A DNA stretch of 64,000 bases from Bacteroidota bacterium (lineage in GTDB: Bacteria > Bacteroidota > Bacteroidia > Chitinophagales > LD1). The stretch covers positions 161,959 to 225,958 of the forward strand of contig JAFDYN010000009.1 in NCBI GenBank assembly GCA_018267385.1, written 5' to 3'. The translations under genes were made by a program, and so were the position numbers. Positions 7,763 to 18,044 of the stretch are shown here, piece by piece; within the stretch, counting starts at the first letter, position 1; the number at the start of each line of letters is the position of its first letter. The notes under the pieces were generated by a model. It was not told where the DNA came from, searched no databases, and was given only the letters and a program-made list of their open reading frames with translations.

Positions 7763-10057
7763 ATGCTGTCTAATACTACCCTAAAAATGAAGTTTGTCTT
7801 TACTTTCCTATGTACAGTGTCCGTACTGCTGGCTACAGCCCAGGTAGAGGAGCTGCGTCCATTGCCATCTGATCCAAGACTTTATCACACCTATCCGGCC
7901 AGGCCCTGGGCACATGATCAGCACAAAAGCGGTCTGATAGTACAGCATGGCACTTTCCTGATCGAGACAGATACGCTGCCAATCCCTTTTATAGATGATT
8001 TCTCTTACAATACGCTGAAGCCATTCCACTTTGACCAATACATCTATGATACCATCTTTCGCGCCTATGGCCCCTGCGATAGCATCATGGGTGTAAACGT
8101 GGACACGATCCGCCTGAGTACTATCCAGTCTTATACTTATTCCTATGATGTGACCCTACAGCGCGTAGACTCTACTCCTACTGATCCCATTGTATTTCAC
8201 TATTATCCTCAGCTCGGTACCGACTGCTTTAACCATCTGGCAGATTCTATCACGTTATATCCTCTGTGGTATCATTATACCTTTGACTCTGCGGGCAATG
8301 CCTACCATCCTGTACTTGATAGCATAGCCAGAGATACCCTGATCACCTATGCAGCCATGCTCCTGCGCGGCAGGATGCCATCTTATACCAAATGGCTGGA
8401 TAACTATGCTACGCATAACTACAACTATCCCTACCTGCCTCCCTCTATAGGCGTGGCTACGCTAGACGGGCTGAATGAAATGGGGCGCCCCTACAATGTC
8501 CGCAGTCTATCTGTATATGGGTCTGCAGATACGTTGACCTCAAAACCGATAGATCTCAGTACATTGCAGGATTTTGATTCTGTATATCTCAGCTTTTTCT
8601 ATGAGCCGCGAGGTTTTGGCGACTGGCCCAATCTATATGACTCTTTGAAGCTACAATTTTATAACAGCTATACCAGTAGCTGGGATCAGGTATGGGGTGT
8701 ACCGGGATATCAATCGGCACCTGCCTTTCCTGACACTTTCAGGCAGGTGATGATACGTATACCGAGCACTATAGTCCCTACGCAGGACTATATGTACAAA
8801 GGCTTCCAGTTCCGTTTTCTCAATAACGCCTCTACGACTGGCATGAACGACCACTGGCACATAGACTATGTCAGGCTGGATAAAACCCGTTCGGTAACTG
8901 ACACATCCATCACTGACATCGCATTCCAATATCAGTTTCCATCCATCCTGAAAAACTATACTGAGATGCCGGCCTGGCAGTATGTAGATAGTACAGACCG
9001 CATAGATTCTCTAGAGCTGTATGTGACCAATCTCGATCCTGACCAGGCCATCAATAACCCTCCTGCTACTTCCTATTCCATAGTAGCTACGGAACTCTAC
9101 CCTACAGTGCAGCCCGTTTACTCCAGCACCAGCTCTTTCAATGCTACGCTGGAGAATACAATAGCTTTATTCCCTTCTACCACTTATAGCCTGGCGCCAG
9201 GTCAGGATAGTACCGTGATACGATCCTTGGCGACCATCAATGTACCCAATGCGCTGCGCCTCAATGATACGATCAGCGCCACACAAACACTGAATAATGT
9301 GCTGGCCTATGACGACGGTACTGCGGAGATGGCATATGGCCTGAGAAACCTCTATCTCAAGAAATTTGGTTATGAATTTAATCTGCACCAGCCTGACACG
9401 ATAGTAGGCTATCAGGTATTGTTTACCAATACAGAGTCTGATGTACATGACCTGGTTTTTGTTTTCAATCTCTGGGACAGTATTTCGGTCAATAACCCAT
9501 TTGCAGATGATACTCCGCGCTATACCTCCTCCAATCAGGTACCTCTGTATGTAGACTCAGTGAGCGGTTTTGCTACGTACCGCATATCACCACTGCCGGT
9601 GAGTACGCATTTTTATTTCGGCTGGTCGCAGACTGATACTCGCAATCTGCAGATAGGGTATGATCGCAACAGTACCAAAGGATTCAAGCACATGTTCGTT
9701 TACTCTAACGGTGTGTGGCTGCCTACCGGAGTACAGACGCAGGGATCACCTATGATCCGCCTGCTGATGCGGCGCTCCAGCCAGATAGCTACCGGTCTGG
9801 ATGAAGCCCGGCTAAGTACTATAAAGGCCTACCCAAATCCCACTACAGGACTTGTGAAATTTGACCTGCCTGATGAAGGCGACACATACCACCTGGCGGT
9901 ATACTCCTCAGGTGGGCAGCTCTGCGTTGATCAACCTTTGCGCCCGGATCACACGGCAGACCTGCTGGCCTTACCCGCAGGCATCTACATGCTGCGCCTG
10001 ACCGATATGCAGAGCGGCATCACGTATCAGAATAAGATCAGCCGAGCTGGTCAATAA
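7763..10057 (+). CDS. T9SS-exported surface protein of unknown function
   Basis: The 764-residue product has a signal peptide (an alternative start at 7787, MKFVFTFLC, would place it closer to the N-terminus). A long beta-rich body with repeated Tyr/Asp/Ser strands is followed by a type A T9SS sorting domain over the last 85 residues or so (KAYPNPTTGLVKF, then GIYMLRLTD). It should therefore be moved across the outer membrane and anchored or released. The central region (GFGDWPNLYDSLKLQF, HWHIDYVRLD) resembles the jelly-roll domains often found in large gliding-bacteria surface proteins, but no catalytic motif is visible. A TATCTTG box lies just upstream. Confidence 0.8.
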   Translation: MLSNTTLKMKFVFTFLCTVSVLLATAQVEELRPLPSDPRLYHTYPARPWAHDQHKSGLIVQHGTFLIETDTLPIPFIDDFSYNTLKPFHFDQYIYDTIFRAYGPCDSIMGVNVDTIRLSTIQSYTYSYDVTLQRVDSTPTDPIVFHYYPQLGTDCFNHLADSITLYPLWYHYTFDSAGNAYHPVLDSIARDTLITYAAMLLRGRMPSYTKWLDNYATHNYNYPYLPPSIGVATLDGLNEMGRPYNVRSLSVYGSADTLTSKPIDLSTLQDFDSVYLSFFYEPRGFGDWPNLYDSLKLQFYNSYTSSWDQVWGVPGYQSAPAFPDTFRQVMIRIPSTIVPTQDYMYKGFQFRFLNNASTTGMNDHWHIDYVRLDKTRSVTDTSITDIAFQYQFPSILKNYTEMPAWQYVDSTDRIDSLELYVTNLDPDQAINNPPATSYSIVATELYPTVQPVYSSTSSFNATLENTIALFPSTTYSLAPGQDSTVIRSLATINVPNALRLNDTISATQTLNNVLAYDDGTAEMAYGLRNLYLKKFGYEFNLHQPDTIVGYQVLFTNTESDVHDLVFVFNLWDSISVNNPFADDTPRYTSSNQVPLYVDSVSGFATYRISPLPVSTHFYFGWSQTDTRNLQIGYDRNSTKGFKHMFVYSNGVWLPTGVQTQGSPMIRLLMRRSSQIATGLDEARLSTIKAYPNPTTGLVKFDLPDEGDTYHLAVYSSGGQLCVDQPLRPDHTADLLALPAGIYMLRLTDMQSGITYQNKISRAGQ

Positions 10058-10059
10058 TA

Positions 10060-11280
10060 TCAGGATATGATCACCTGCTCCACCATATTATTGGCAAAGG
10101 AGTAAGGCATAAATGTGAGTGAAGGCATCGGTTTCGTGATCATGATGCTGGCCCTCTTGCCGGGAGTGATGGCTCCCATCTCCTGCTCTATACCCATAGC
10201 ATATGCCGCATTGATGGTCGCGGCATTGATAGCTTCCTCGGGCATCATCTTGAGCTTGATACTCGCGAGTGAGAGTATGAACTGCATATTGCCGGATGGT
10301 GACGAGCCGGGATTGTAATCCGTAGCCAATGCTACAGGCAGCCCGCTATCTATCATCTGTCGTGCAGGCGGCTCATGTAGCCCAAGGAAGAAAGCCGTAG
10401 ATGGTAATAGCGTGGGCATAGTGTCAGACTCAAGCAAGGCCTTGATCTGCTCCTTGCCTGTATACTCCAGATGGTCTACGGAGAGAGCGCGGTATTTGAC
10501 CCCGGTCTCTATGCCTCCTGAGTAGTCCAGTTCATTAGCATGTATCTTTGGCCGCAGGCCGTAGCGTGCGCCTGCCTCCAGTATGCGTGCGGTCTCATCC
10601 GCCGAGAAGAATCCACGATCGCAAAAAACATCTATATAATCAGCCAATCCTTCATCAGCTATTGCCGGCAGCATCTTATCGATCATCAGGCGGATATAGC
10701 CTTCATGATCCTGTTTATACTCCGGTGGATAGGCATGCGCCCCGAGAAAAGTAGCCTTCAACCTGAGCCGTGACCGATCCTTCAGTTTTTTTATCGCCCG
10801 TAGCATTTTGATCTCTCCGTCATAAGAAAGGCCATAACCGCTTTTGATCTCCACGGCACCGGTACCAAAGGACTCCATTTCGGTCAGGCGGCTCAGGGCT
10901 GATTCTATTAGCTCACTTTCGGCCGCAGCTTGCAGCCTCTTGGCAGAGTTGACTATTCCTCCTCCCCTCTGCGCTATCTCCTCATAGCTCAGCCCCTTGA
11001 TCTTGTCTACAAACTCACCCTCCCTGCTGCCGGCATATACGATATGCGTATGAGGATCGCACCAGCACGGCAGCACATATTTACCTGTCGCATCTATGAC
11101 TATATCTGCTCGCTCGGGGCACTCAGACATCGGACCGAAGGAATGGATAAGGCCGTTTTCTATCAGCAGGTATGCCTGGCTCAGTACAGGCAGCTCTTTC
11201 ATAGCGGCACCTTTTACCGTTTGTACTGCCTCTGGGCGCGCCTGTACGAGGCCTTTGATGTTTGTGATAAGGGTCGACAT
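10060..11280 (-). CDS. hutI: Imidazolonepropionase
   Basis: HutI hydrolyses 4-imidazolone-5-propanoate to N-formimidoyl-L-glutamate in histidine degradation. From the ATG at 11280 the protein is 406 residues, matching the family. The metal-site motif DPHTHIVYAGSREGEF, the later GAHAYPPEY, HANELDYSGG and ALATDYNPGSSP carry the conserved His and Asp ligands of the amidohydrolase fold. An open frame extends 47 codons further upstream (to 11421) but that part runs into the aroC start region and does not look like HutI. No hutH, hutU or hutG gene is next to it, so the pathway is scattered. It is convergent with the T9SS gene before it and divergent from aroC. Confidence 0.93.
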   Translation of the reverse strand: MSTLITNIKGLVQARPEAVQTVKGAAMKELPVLSQAYLLIENGLIHSFGPMSECPERADIVIDATGKYVLPCWCDPHTHIVYAGSREGEFVDKIKGLSYEEIAQRGGGIVNSAKRLQAAAESELIESALSRLTEMESFGTGAVEIKSGYGLSYDGEIKMLRAIKKLKDRSRLRLKATFLGAHAYPPEYKQDHEGYIRLMIDKMLPAIADEGLADYIDVFCDRGFFSADETARILEAGARYGLRPKIHANELDYSGGIETGVKYRALSVDHLEYTGKEQIKALLESDTMPTLLPSTAFFLGLHEPPARQMIDSGLPVALATDYNPGSSPSGNMQFILSLASIKLKMMPEEAINAATINAAYAMGIEQEMGAITPGKRASIMITKPMPSLTFMPYSFANNMVEQVIIS

Positions 11281-11352
11281 AAGATTACAATCTGATGCCA
11301 ATTTACGATTTAACCGCGTAGGCAGGCTACTCAAAGTGTGCTTTCTATTCTC

Positions 11353-11360
11353 TACTTTTG
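11353..11360 (+). promoter_or_regulatory. -7 box of aroC (TAnnTTTG)
   Basis: TACTTTTG matches the Bacteroidota -7 consensus exactly and ends 4 nt before the aroC ATG at 11365. If used, transcription would begin at or next to the start codon. No clear -33 TTTG is visible at the expected spacing. Confidence 0.5.
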
Positions 11361-11364
11361 GGCT

Positions 11365-12447
11365 ATGGCAGGTAATAGTTTCGGGCAGGTATTTCGCATC
11401 ACCACATTTGGGGAGTCTCATGGTGAGGCTATAGGCGCAGTCATAGATGGATGTCCTGCAGGATTAGAGATAGATCTAGCGTTCATACAGTCTGATATGG
11501 ACCGTAGGCGGCCTGGTCAGTCAGCCATTACTACCCAGCGCAAAGAATCAGATACCGTACGCATCCTTTCCGGTGTTTTTGAAGGTAAAACCCTGGGAAC
11601 ACCGATCATGCTCCAGATACCCAATGAAGATGCCAATCCTGCTGACTATGACCAGATCAAAAAAGCCTACCGCCCATCGCACGCCGACTATACCTGGGAC
11701 CAGAAATACGGCACAAGAGACCACCGCGGTGGTGGCAGATCATCAGCCCGGGAAACCGCCGCAAGAGTAGCTGCAGGTGCTGTAGCAAAGCTGCTGCTAC
11801 GTCATAGCGGTGTAGAGCTGCATGCTTATGTATCTGCGGTAGGGACGATATCTATCGCCAAGGAATATCATGAGCTCGATCTTTCGCTCACCGAAACCAA
11901 CGTTGTACGCTGCCCGGACCCCGATACGGCACAAAAAATGACAGATCTGATACAGGAGGTACGCGCCACTGGCGATACACTGGGAGGTGTAGTGAGCTGT
12001 GTGATCCGCCACTGCCCTGCAGGCCTGGGGGACCCTGTCTTTGACAAACTGCATGCTGATCTGGGCAAAGCAATGCTGAGCATCAATGCGGTCAAAGGTT
12101 TTGAATACGGGAGCGGATTTGCTGGTACCCGTACAAAAGGATCAGAGCACAACGATATTTTCACATCCGGGCCTTCCGGCCAGGTGACCACACAGACCAA
12201 TCACTCCGGCGGCATACAGGGTGGCATCTCAAACGGCATGGACATCTACTTCAATGTAGCCTTCAAGCCGGTGGCCACCATCATGCGTGATCAGCAGACA
12301 GTCACTGACAGTGGAGATGAGGTGAGGCTACATGCCAAGGGGCGCCATGACCCATGCGTAGTGCCGCGGGCGGTACCCATAGTAGAGGCGATGGCAGCCC
12401 TCGTACTGGCCGACCACCTACTGCGCACGAGATTAAACCGCTTATAG
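11365..12447 (+). CDS. aroC: Chorismate synthase
   Basis: AroC converts 5-enolpyruvylshikimate-3-phosphate to chorismate using reduced FMN, the last shared step of aromatic amino-acid synthesis. From the ATG at 11365 it has 360 residues, the normal length. All three family signatures are visible: [18 protein letters not shown] near the N-terminus, a [19 protein letters not shown] segment, and [11 protein letters not shown]. The upstream in-frame start at 11338 would precede the candidate -7 box and add nine poorly conserved residues, so 11365 is preferred. It is divergent from hutI and convergent with the M4 protease, with a shared hairpin terminator between. Confidence 0.97.
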   Translation: MAGNSFGQVFRITTFGESHGEAIGAVIDGCPAGLEIDLAFIQSDMDRRRPGQSAITTQRKESDTVRILSGVFEGKTLGTPIMLQIPNEDANPADYDQIKKAYRPSHADYTWDQKYGTRDHRGGGRSSARETAARVAAGAVAKLLLRHSGVELHAYVSAVGTISIAKEYHELDLSLTETNVVRCPDPDTAQKMTDLIQEVRATGDTLGGVVSCVIRHCPAGLGDPVFDKLHADLGKAMLSINAVKGFEYGSGFAGTRTKGSEHNDIFTSGPSGQVTTQTNHSGGIQGGISNGMDIYFNVAFKPVATIMRDQQTVTDSGDEVRLHAKGRHDPCVVPRAVPIVEAMAALVLADHLLRTRLNRL

Positions 12448-12459
12448 ATAAAAGGCAAA

Positions 12460-12479
12460 CGCCACCTTTTGAGGTGGCG
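12460..12479. terminator. Bidirectional terminator between aroC and the M4 protease gene
   Basis: A perfect 8-bp stem (CGCCACCT / AGGTGGCG) with a TTTG loop lies between convergent genes. On the minus strand it is followed by a T-rich stretch, so it probably serves the protease gene best and aroC more weakly. Confidence 0.7.
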
Positions 12480-12508
12480 CTGCATGATCTTTCTTCCAAA
12501 GGCAGATC

Positions 12509-15500
12509 TTATTGCTTTATGATCCGTGTAGTATATCTTACCGTATTGTCAGAATCCCTTAGGCTGAGCAGATAGATGCCATTTTCCAGAGATGATATTT
12601 GGACTATCTGGCGGTCGGCAGACACCGGTTGAGTCATGACCATCCTACCTGTCATATCTGAGATATCTATAGCAGAATAGCTGCCTGCACCCATATCGAC
12701 TACCACCTTATCATTGCTCGGCACAGGGTATACTTTGATTGAATTTTTGCCAGGTGTGATCACTCCCGTAGGATAGCCTATCGTGAGCGGTGCAGTAGTG
12801 AGGGTACATCCTGTACCAGTAGTCACCGTTACTACATACGTGCCTGCCGTAGTGACCGTGATGGTCTGTGAGGTAGCTCCTGTATTCCATGCGTAGCTAT
12901 TGTATCCGGAGCCAGCATCGAGCACTACACTGGTCAGCGGATAGTCTGTAGGCCCCTGGGCAGTGATATTGGCAGATAGACCCGCACACTGAGCATTAGC
13001 ACGCGTACCCTGCGTAAACCATACAGAATACTGGGAGTAGTTGGCCAGCCATACTATGGACCCGCCGCCGTTTATGAAGTCAGAGGCGAGTGGCTCTATC
13101 CCTACCAGCGGCACAGATGAATTATCTACTGAGGTAAAAGTAATAGCGTCGTCATTAGTGCTATAGGACGGTATATTGGGAACCGAGTTGCCTGTCACTA
13201 CAGTACCGATATCACCAGATGTCAGGTTAGCCGCCTGAATGTCAAATGTATTTCCATCGCTCACATCGAACGCTACTATATCACTGTGATTTTTTGAGAA
13301 AACAGGATTGCCAATGCTAATTCCATCCGGCAGGTCATTTACCAGTTTACTGATCTGGCCATTTGCAAAGGTATTGCCCGCTATATCCCAGGCATCCAGT
13401 ACACCGACATCCCAGTAGCTGATATTGGTAGAACTCGAGGTGTTATTAAACTCATTGTACTCATCATATATCACATACTCGCCTGTAGGGTCCCAGTCCA
13501 GTGCATCTGCGTATAGCGGCCCATTAGTGACCACACCTTGCGAGTAGGTAGGATTATATAGGTGATATTTCACAAACTGCTGGCTCACTCCATCGTAGAT
13601 ATAGATAGCTGTATCCTGATATTGAGATACCAGAGCCAGCCTGTTGCCATCACGGCTTACGGCCACATTATCCCAGTCTCCTGTATTGGTCATCTGGGTT
13701 TGCACCGGGTTATTATAATCTGCGGTAATGTTGTAGAGATTGTGATCCGTACCGATAAAGAAGGCATAGGAGCCGTCATCTGTGATGGATACATTATTCA
13801 GCGCAAAAGTAGTATTGAGAGCGTGGAAATCTGAGGCCTGAGGATTTTGAGGCTTCACCATATACAGCGCATTGGAGCCGGCCGAGGTATTGCTATTCTG
13901 TACCATGATCCAGTCGGTACCCGTCACAGGGTTTGTGTTAGTAGGATTGGTATTGGTACCGTCATATATCTCCACATTATCAAAAGCTGTTTTAGCCGCT
14001 TGTACTTCCGTAGCTCCATAGAGATCCTGGGCTGCCTGCACTACTGCCAGTCGCGCATCCAGAAACTGTGAGTTTTGAGTGAGGTAGTTTTTGAGTGCAC
14101 GATAGTACACTAGTTCGGCTTTTTGCTTTGATACTGCCGTAGCGAAATAATAGAAAGCATGATTGGTGATACCACTATTGGTATGTACACCACCATGATC
14201 ACTGGTCGTATTGACATACTCGCTCATTGTAGCAGGCTGCCAGCCATTTCCTCCCTGTGATGCACCATTGTGAGGATTAGACAGATCGCGTAGGGCGTTT
14301 GATGGGAAAAATCCCGGCAGGCAAACCTGCTCTCCTATCGTCCAGTTATTGCGGTCTATCATAGCACCGAATACATCTGCCATACTCTCATTGAGCGCAC
14401 CGGACTGGTCCTGATAGGCCAGATTTGCCGTGCTCTGTATCACGCCATGTGTCATCTCATGTCCGGCTACGTCCAGCCCCCCGGCCAGTGGCTTGAAAGC
14501 CTGATCTCCATTGCCATACGCCATGAGCTGACCATTCCAGAATGCATTATCCATAGGCTGCCCCTGGTCATCATTCACATTGATCACGGAGATGATAGTG
14601 CCGCCATTGCCATCTATAGAGTTGCGGCTATGAGTGGTCTGATAGTAGCTATATGCTGCGGCTCCATTGGCGTAAGCGGAGGCTGCATTTTGCGAGTTGG
14701 GCCAGGAGTTGATATTGCTCGTGCTGATATGGGCCACCTGTATATTGGAGGAGGCTGCTCCCTGGGCATCGAGTGTCCATATAGCTCCTACCGGATTATC
14801 AGGCATCTGTGACTGTCCGGCATTATACATACTGCGTGTAATGTCGATCATGTAATAGGTGCCATTACTATGCTGGTACACATTTACTGTCTGGTTGACA
14901 CCATTCAGGTCATTGAGATGTGTCACAGCCGGTCCGGTGGTACAGCTGATATTATTGCTGTGCAGTACGGCACCTGTTGCGGCATCCACCATTACTTCAT
15001 ACATATTGATAAAATCAGTCCTGAGCGTTACTTTGTACGCCCAGCGGTCCTTATCATTATACTTATCCTTCGGATAAAGCACTAGCTCCGACACCGGGCC
15101 ATTGTATTTGAGCAGATCCCTCGAATATTGGTTCATCTCTTTGAGACCCCTGCCATCAGTGAGCATATAGACAGCCTGCGAGACAGCTACCTGCTCACCT
15201 ACCAGACCTGCAGGTACACCTATAGCCGGCGTGGCTGCCCAGCGGCCATTGATGGCAGTGCCGTGAGGAGAAAAGTGAACGATCAACTCCTTACCCATGA
15301 CAGGGTACCCTTTATAGCTCTGCGAAAACTTAACGTGTGTGAAACCTATCCCATCCTGATCTATATCTTTGACACTAAGCTCATGTGCAGGATCACTGAG
15401 TGATAGAAGCGCTTTACACTGATCCAGAAACTGAATCGCTGCTGCGCCGATCTCTGTACGGCTGGCACCGGGAGCGATAGAGATGATCCGGTCACTCGTG

Positions 15501-15775
15501 ACGAATATGGGATTCTTCTGATCCTTGGCGTATTTCACCTCTTTGATAGCGCCGGGATCATAGTTGCTTTTTTTGTACGCTATCCCGTTAAACTTGACGG
15601 AACTAAGCGCCTGCTGGATATGTCCGAGAGAGCCCAACCCTTTCATATTGGGAGAGCCCTGATTTTTCGTTACGGCTTTGAAATTACGCGGCGTAGATTG
15701 TCCTGATGCCGGGCCGGCGGCATGTACACTCAGTGCAGTATTGAGAGCCAGGACCGAGAGTAGTGTTTTGATCAT
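12509..15775 (-). CDS. T9SS-exported thermolysin-like metallopeptidase (M4)
   Basis: This 1088-residue secreted zinc endopeptidase has a signal peptide (about 1-19) and an FTP-type propeptide. The M4 catalytic domain carries HEMTH at residues 439-443 and the third zinc ligand Glu463 in ALNESMAD. The DHGGVHTNSGI motif carries the transition-state histidine. After the protease comes a stretch of about 280 residues that reads like TolB/WD-type beta-propeller blades (AFFIGTDHNLYNI, RLALVSQYQD, DWDPTGEYVIYDEY). A short repeat containing GSGYNSYAWNTGATSQTITV follows, and then a T9SS sorting domain ending TRIIKQ. A role in extracellular protein degradation is inferred. The small lipoprotein gene at 15786 lies 10 bp upstream on the same strand. 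Confidence 0.92.
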   Translation of the reverse strand: MIKTLLSVLALNTALSVHAAGPASGQSTPRNFKAVTKNQGSPNMKGLGSLGHIQQALSSVKFNGIAYKKSNYDPGAIKEVKYAKDQKNPIFVTSDRIISIAPGASRTEIGAAAIQFLDQCKALLSLSDPAHELSVKDIDQDGIGFTHVKFSQSYKGYPVMGKELIVHFSPHGTAINGRWAATPAIGVPAGLVGEQVAVSQAVYMLTDGRGLKEMNQYSRDLLKYNGPVSELVLYPKDKYNDKDRWAYKVTLRTDFINMYEVMVDAATGAVLHSNNISCTTGPAVTHLNDLNGVNQTVNVYQHSNGTYYMIDITRSMYNAGQSQMPDNPVGAIWTLDAQGAASSNIQVAHISTSNINSWPNSQNAASAYANGAAAYSYYQTTHSRNSIDGNGGTIISVINVNDDQGQPMDNAFWNGQLMAYGNGDQAFKPLAGGLDVAGHEMTHGVIQSTANLAYQDQSGALNESMADVFGAMIDRNNWTIGEQVCLPGFFPSNALRDLSNPHNGASQGGNGWQPATMSEYVNTTSDHGGVHTNSGITNHAFYYFATAVSKQKAELVYYRALKNYLTQNSQFLDARLAVVQAAQDLYGATEVQAAKTAFDNVEIYDGTNTNPTNTNPVTGTDWIMVQNSNTSAGSNALYMVKPQNPQASDFHALNTTFALNNVSITDDGSYAFFIGTDHNLYNITADYNNPVQTQMTNTGDWDNVAVSRDGNRLALVSQYQDTAIYIYDGVSQQFVKYHLYNPTYSQGVVTNGPLYADALDWDPTGEYVIYDEYNEFNNTSSSTNISYWDVGVLDAWDIAGNTFANGQISKLVNDLPDGISIGNPVFSKNHSDIVAFDVSDGNTFDIQAANLTSGDIGTVVTGNSVPNIPSYSTNDDAITFTSVDNSSVPLVGIEPLASDFINGGGSIVWLANYSQYSVWFTQGTRANAQCAGLSANITAQGPTDYPLTSVVLDAGSGYNSYAWNTGATSQTITVTTAGTYVVTVTTGTGCTLTTAPLTIGYPTGVITPGKNSIKVYPVPSNDKVVVDMGAGSYSAIDISDMTGRMVMTQPVSADRQIVQISSLENGIYLLSLRDSDNTVRYTTRIIKQ

Positions 15776-15785
15776 GATAAAGGGT

Positions 15786-16193
15786 TTATTGTTGTTTAGG
15801 AACTAACGAATTCAACTTAGCCAGCAGTTCATCCAATGCAGCATTGCCGGATGAGCTACCTGAAGCCCATGTATTGGTATAAGCCTTCCCGTCACGTGTC
15901 AATGTCAGAAAGGACGACATATTACCGGGTTGATTGACTGAAGCACCTGCAAAATTAGCCTTAGTGATCAATGCCTCTATCTCTTTCAGGTCCTTCTTAT
16001 TCACTGTCGCGAGGTCCTTCTTTCCGAGAAAGGATGAGGATGTTTTGTACAATTTGCCATCTTCCTGGAGCGTATAGGTGGTGACCACGTTAGTAAAACC
16101 ACCTTGACTCCCAAAGTTGAGCTGAAAGGGCTGCAGGCTTTTGCAAGAGGAGAGTATCAGCACTGCCGTCAGGGTTATCAGGGTTTTTCTCAT
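15786..16193 (-). CDS. Small lipoprotein of unknown function
   Basis: The 135-residue product has a lipoprotein signal peptide with a clear lipobox (ILSSC, Cys17). The mature part is a small beta-rich domain (VVTTYTLQEDGKLYKTSS, FLTLTRDGKAYTNTWAS) ending in a helix (ALDELLAKLNSLV). It lies 10 bp upstream of the M4 protease start on the same strand, so the two are probably co-transcribed. A helper or inhibitor role for the protease is possible but is only suggested by this linkage. The family is not recognised. Confidence 0.75.
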   Translation of the reverse strand: MRKTLITLTAVLILSSCKSLQPFQLNFGSQGGFTNVVTTYTLQEDGKLYKTSSSFLGKKDLATVNKKDLKEIEALITKANFAGASVNQPGNMSSFLTLTRDGKAYTNTWASGSSSGNAALDELLAKLNSLVPKQQ

Positions 16194-16345
16194 ATCGGTT
16201 GTGTTTAGAGCACAAGATATAGTTTATAGAAAAAAGTAAAAACAATCTATTGATTGGACACATTTTAGCAAATGCAATGCCAAATTGGTAGCAGCCACCT
16301 TCGCCATCTGCTTTATCCAATTATTATATCTTTAGCTTGTAAAGT

Positions 16346-18019
16346 ATGATCAACGATATCTTTAGAAAGAAAACCGTAGCCAAAGTCATCAAGGATGCTC
16401 AGGACGGGTATGGCGACGGTGAGGCGCATAATGCGCTGCAGCGTTCGCTGGGTGTACGCGACCTGACGGCGCTGGGTATAGCAGCCGTGGTCGGGGCTGG
16501 TATATTCTCTACCATCGGCAAGGCCAGCTATGATGGCGGCCCCGGCATCATTTTGCTATTTCTATTCGTGGCTGTGGCTTGCGGTTTTTCTGCTCTTTGC
16601 TATGCAGAGTTTGCCAGTATTGTGCCTGTCAGCGGGAGCGCTTACACCTATTCCTATGTTGCTTTTGGAGAGATCGTAGCATGGATCATAGGGTGGGACC
16701 TGCTCATGGAATACGCCATTGGCAATATAGTGGTAGCTATCTCCTGGAGCGATTATTTTACATCCTTTCTGGACGGCATAGGCATACACGTGCCGGCATG
16801 GCTCACTATGGGATACATGACTGCTGCCCAAGGGGCTACGCCTGACGCACTGGCCGCGCTGAGCACAGCTCCTACCCTTCTCGGCATACCTATCATATTC
16901 GACCTTCCGGCCGTATTTATCGTGATCGTGATCACCTGGGTCACGTACATCGGTATCAGGGAAAGCCGCAACTCTGCCAATGTAATGGTGGGAATCAAGC
17001 TCGCGGTGATAGCGTTGGTGATCTTTGCAGGAGCTTTCTACGTGACCCCAAAGAACTGGGTACCCTTTCTGCCAAACGGAGTCGGAGGTGTACTGAAAGG
17101 CATATCGTCTGTATTCTTTGCCTATATCGGCTTTGATGCGATCTCTACCACTGCGGAAGAATGCCGTGACCCACAGCGGGACCTGCCACGAGGCATGATC
17201 TACTCACTAGTGATCTGTACAATTATTTATGTCGCGATAGCGTTAGTACTGACAGGTATGGTTAGCTATCAGCAGCTCAAGGTAGGAGAACCTCTGGCCT
17301 TTGTCTTCCGCCAGGTGCACCTGCCGTGGATGGCAGGCATAGTGGCAGTGAGCGCAGTGATAGCCACAGCCAGTGTGCTCCTCGTCTTTCAGGTGGGGCA
17401 ACCTCGTATCTGGATGAGCATGAGCCGTGACGGGCTTCTACCTCCGGTTTTCAGTCGTATACATCCCCGTTTTGGTACACCATCTTTTTCTACCATACTT
17501 ACCGGATTTGTAGTAGGCATACCGGCGCTCTTTGTCAATATGGATGTGATGGTCGATCTGACCAGTATCGGCACCTTGTTCGCATTCGCACTGGTATCCG
17601 GAGGGGTCATGATGCTGGACAGTATGCCGGATAGACCACAGTCCAAATTTCGTACTCCTTACATCAATTCGCGCTTCATATATCCTCTGATGCTGATAGG
17701 TGTACTTACCTTCTGGATCGCAGCATACAGACCTGTATTCGTGGAATATCTGGGGCTGCAGGATGGCTGGGTGTTTGACAATATAAGGACTGTGGTTCCG
17801 CACTACCTTTTCCTGATCCTGCTGATAGTGCTGGCCGTGCAGGCATTTCGTAAGAATCTTTCCCTGATCCCCCTACTTGGTCTTCTTGCCTGCGCGTATT
17901 TGCTATCAGAGTCAGGAGCCACTAACTGGGAGCGCTTCTTTATCTGGCTCATCATAGGATTAGTATGCTACTTCCTTTATGGCCGCCGTCATAGCAAACT
18001 CGGGAAAAATGCGATATAA
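16346..18019 (+). CDS. APC-family amino acid permease
   Basis: This 557-residue inner-membrane transporter is of the amino acid-polyamine-organocation superfamily and resembles the cationic amino acid transporter group (YfnA type). Twelve or more hydrophobic helices are evident. The first carries the family motif IAAVVGAGIFSTIG, and FFAYIGFDAISTTAEECRDPQRDLPRG is the classic helix 6 to loop segment. A charged N-terminal tail of about 35 residues precedes the first helix. The substrate cannot be fixed from sequence. The NlpC/P60 gene starts 25 bp downstream on the same strand, so the two may form a transcript that releases and imports wall-derived amino acids; that is inference. Confidence 0.93.
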   Translation: MINDIFRKKTVAKVIKDAQDGYGDGEAHNALQRSLGVRDLTALGIAAVVGAGIFSTIGKASYDGGPGIILLFLFVAVACGFSALCYAEFASIVPVSGSAYTYSYVAFGEIVAWIIGWDLLMEYAIGNIVVAISWSDYFTSFLDGIGIHVPAWLTMGYMTAAQGATPDALAALSTAPTLLGIPIIFDLPAVFIVIVITWVTYIGIRESRNSANVMVGIKLAVIALVIFAGAFYVTPKNWVPFLPNGVGGVLKGISSVFFAYIGFDAISTTAEECRDPQRDLPRGMIYSLVICTIIYVAIALVLTGMVSYQQLKVGEPLAFVFRQVHLPWMAGIVAVSAVIATASVLLVFQVGQPRIWMSMSRDGLLPPVFSRIHPRFGTPSFSTILTGFVVGIPALFVNMDVMVDLTSIGTLFAFALVSGGVMMLDSMPDRPQSKFRTPYINSRFIYPLMLIGVLTFWIAAYRPVFVEYLGLQDGWVFDNIRTVVPHYLFLILLIVLAVQAFRKNLSLIPLLGLLACAYLLSESGATNWERFFIWLIIGLVCYFLYGRRHSKLGKNAI

Positions 18020-18044
18020 GTGGCCATATCGCACTTTAAGACGG

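Noticed and set aside
11281..11421. N-terminal extension of hutI
   Set aside because: The extra 47 codons are not HutI-like and run antisense into the aroC start; the ATG at 11280 gives the family length.
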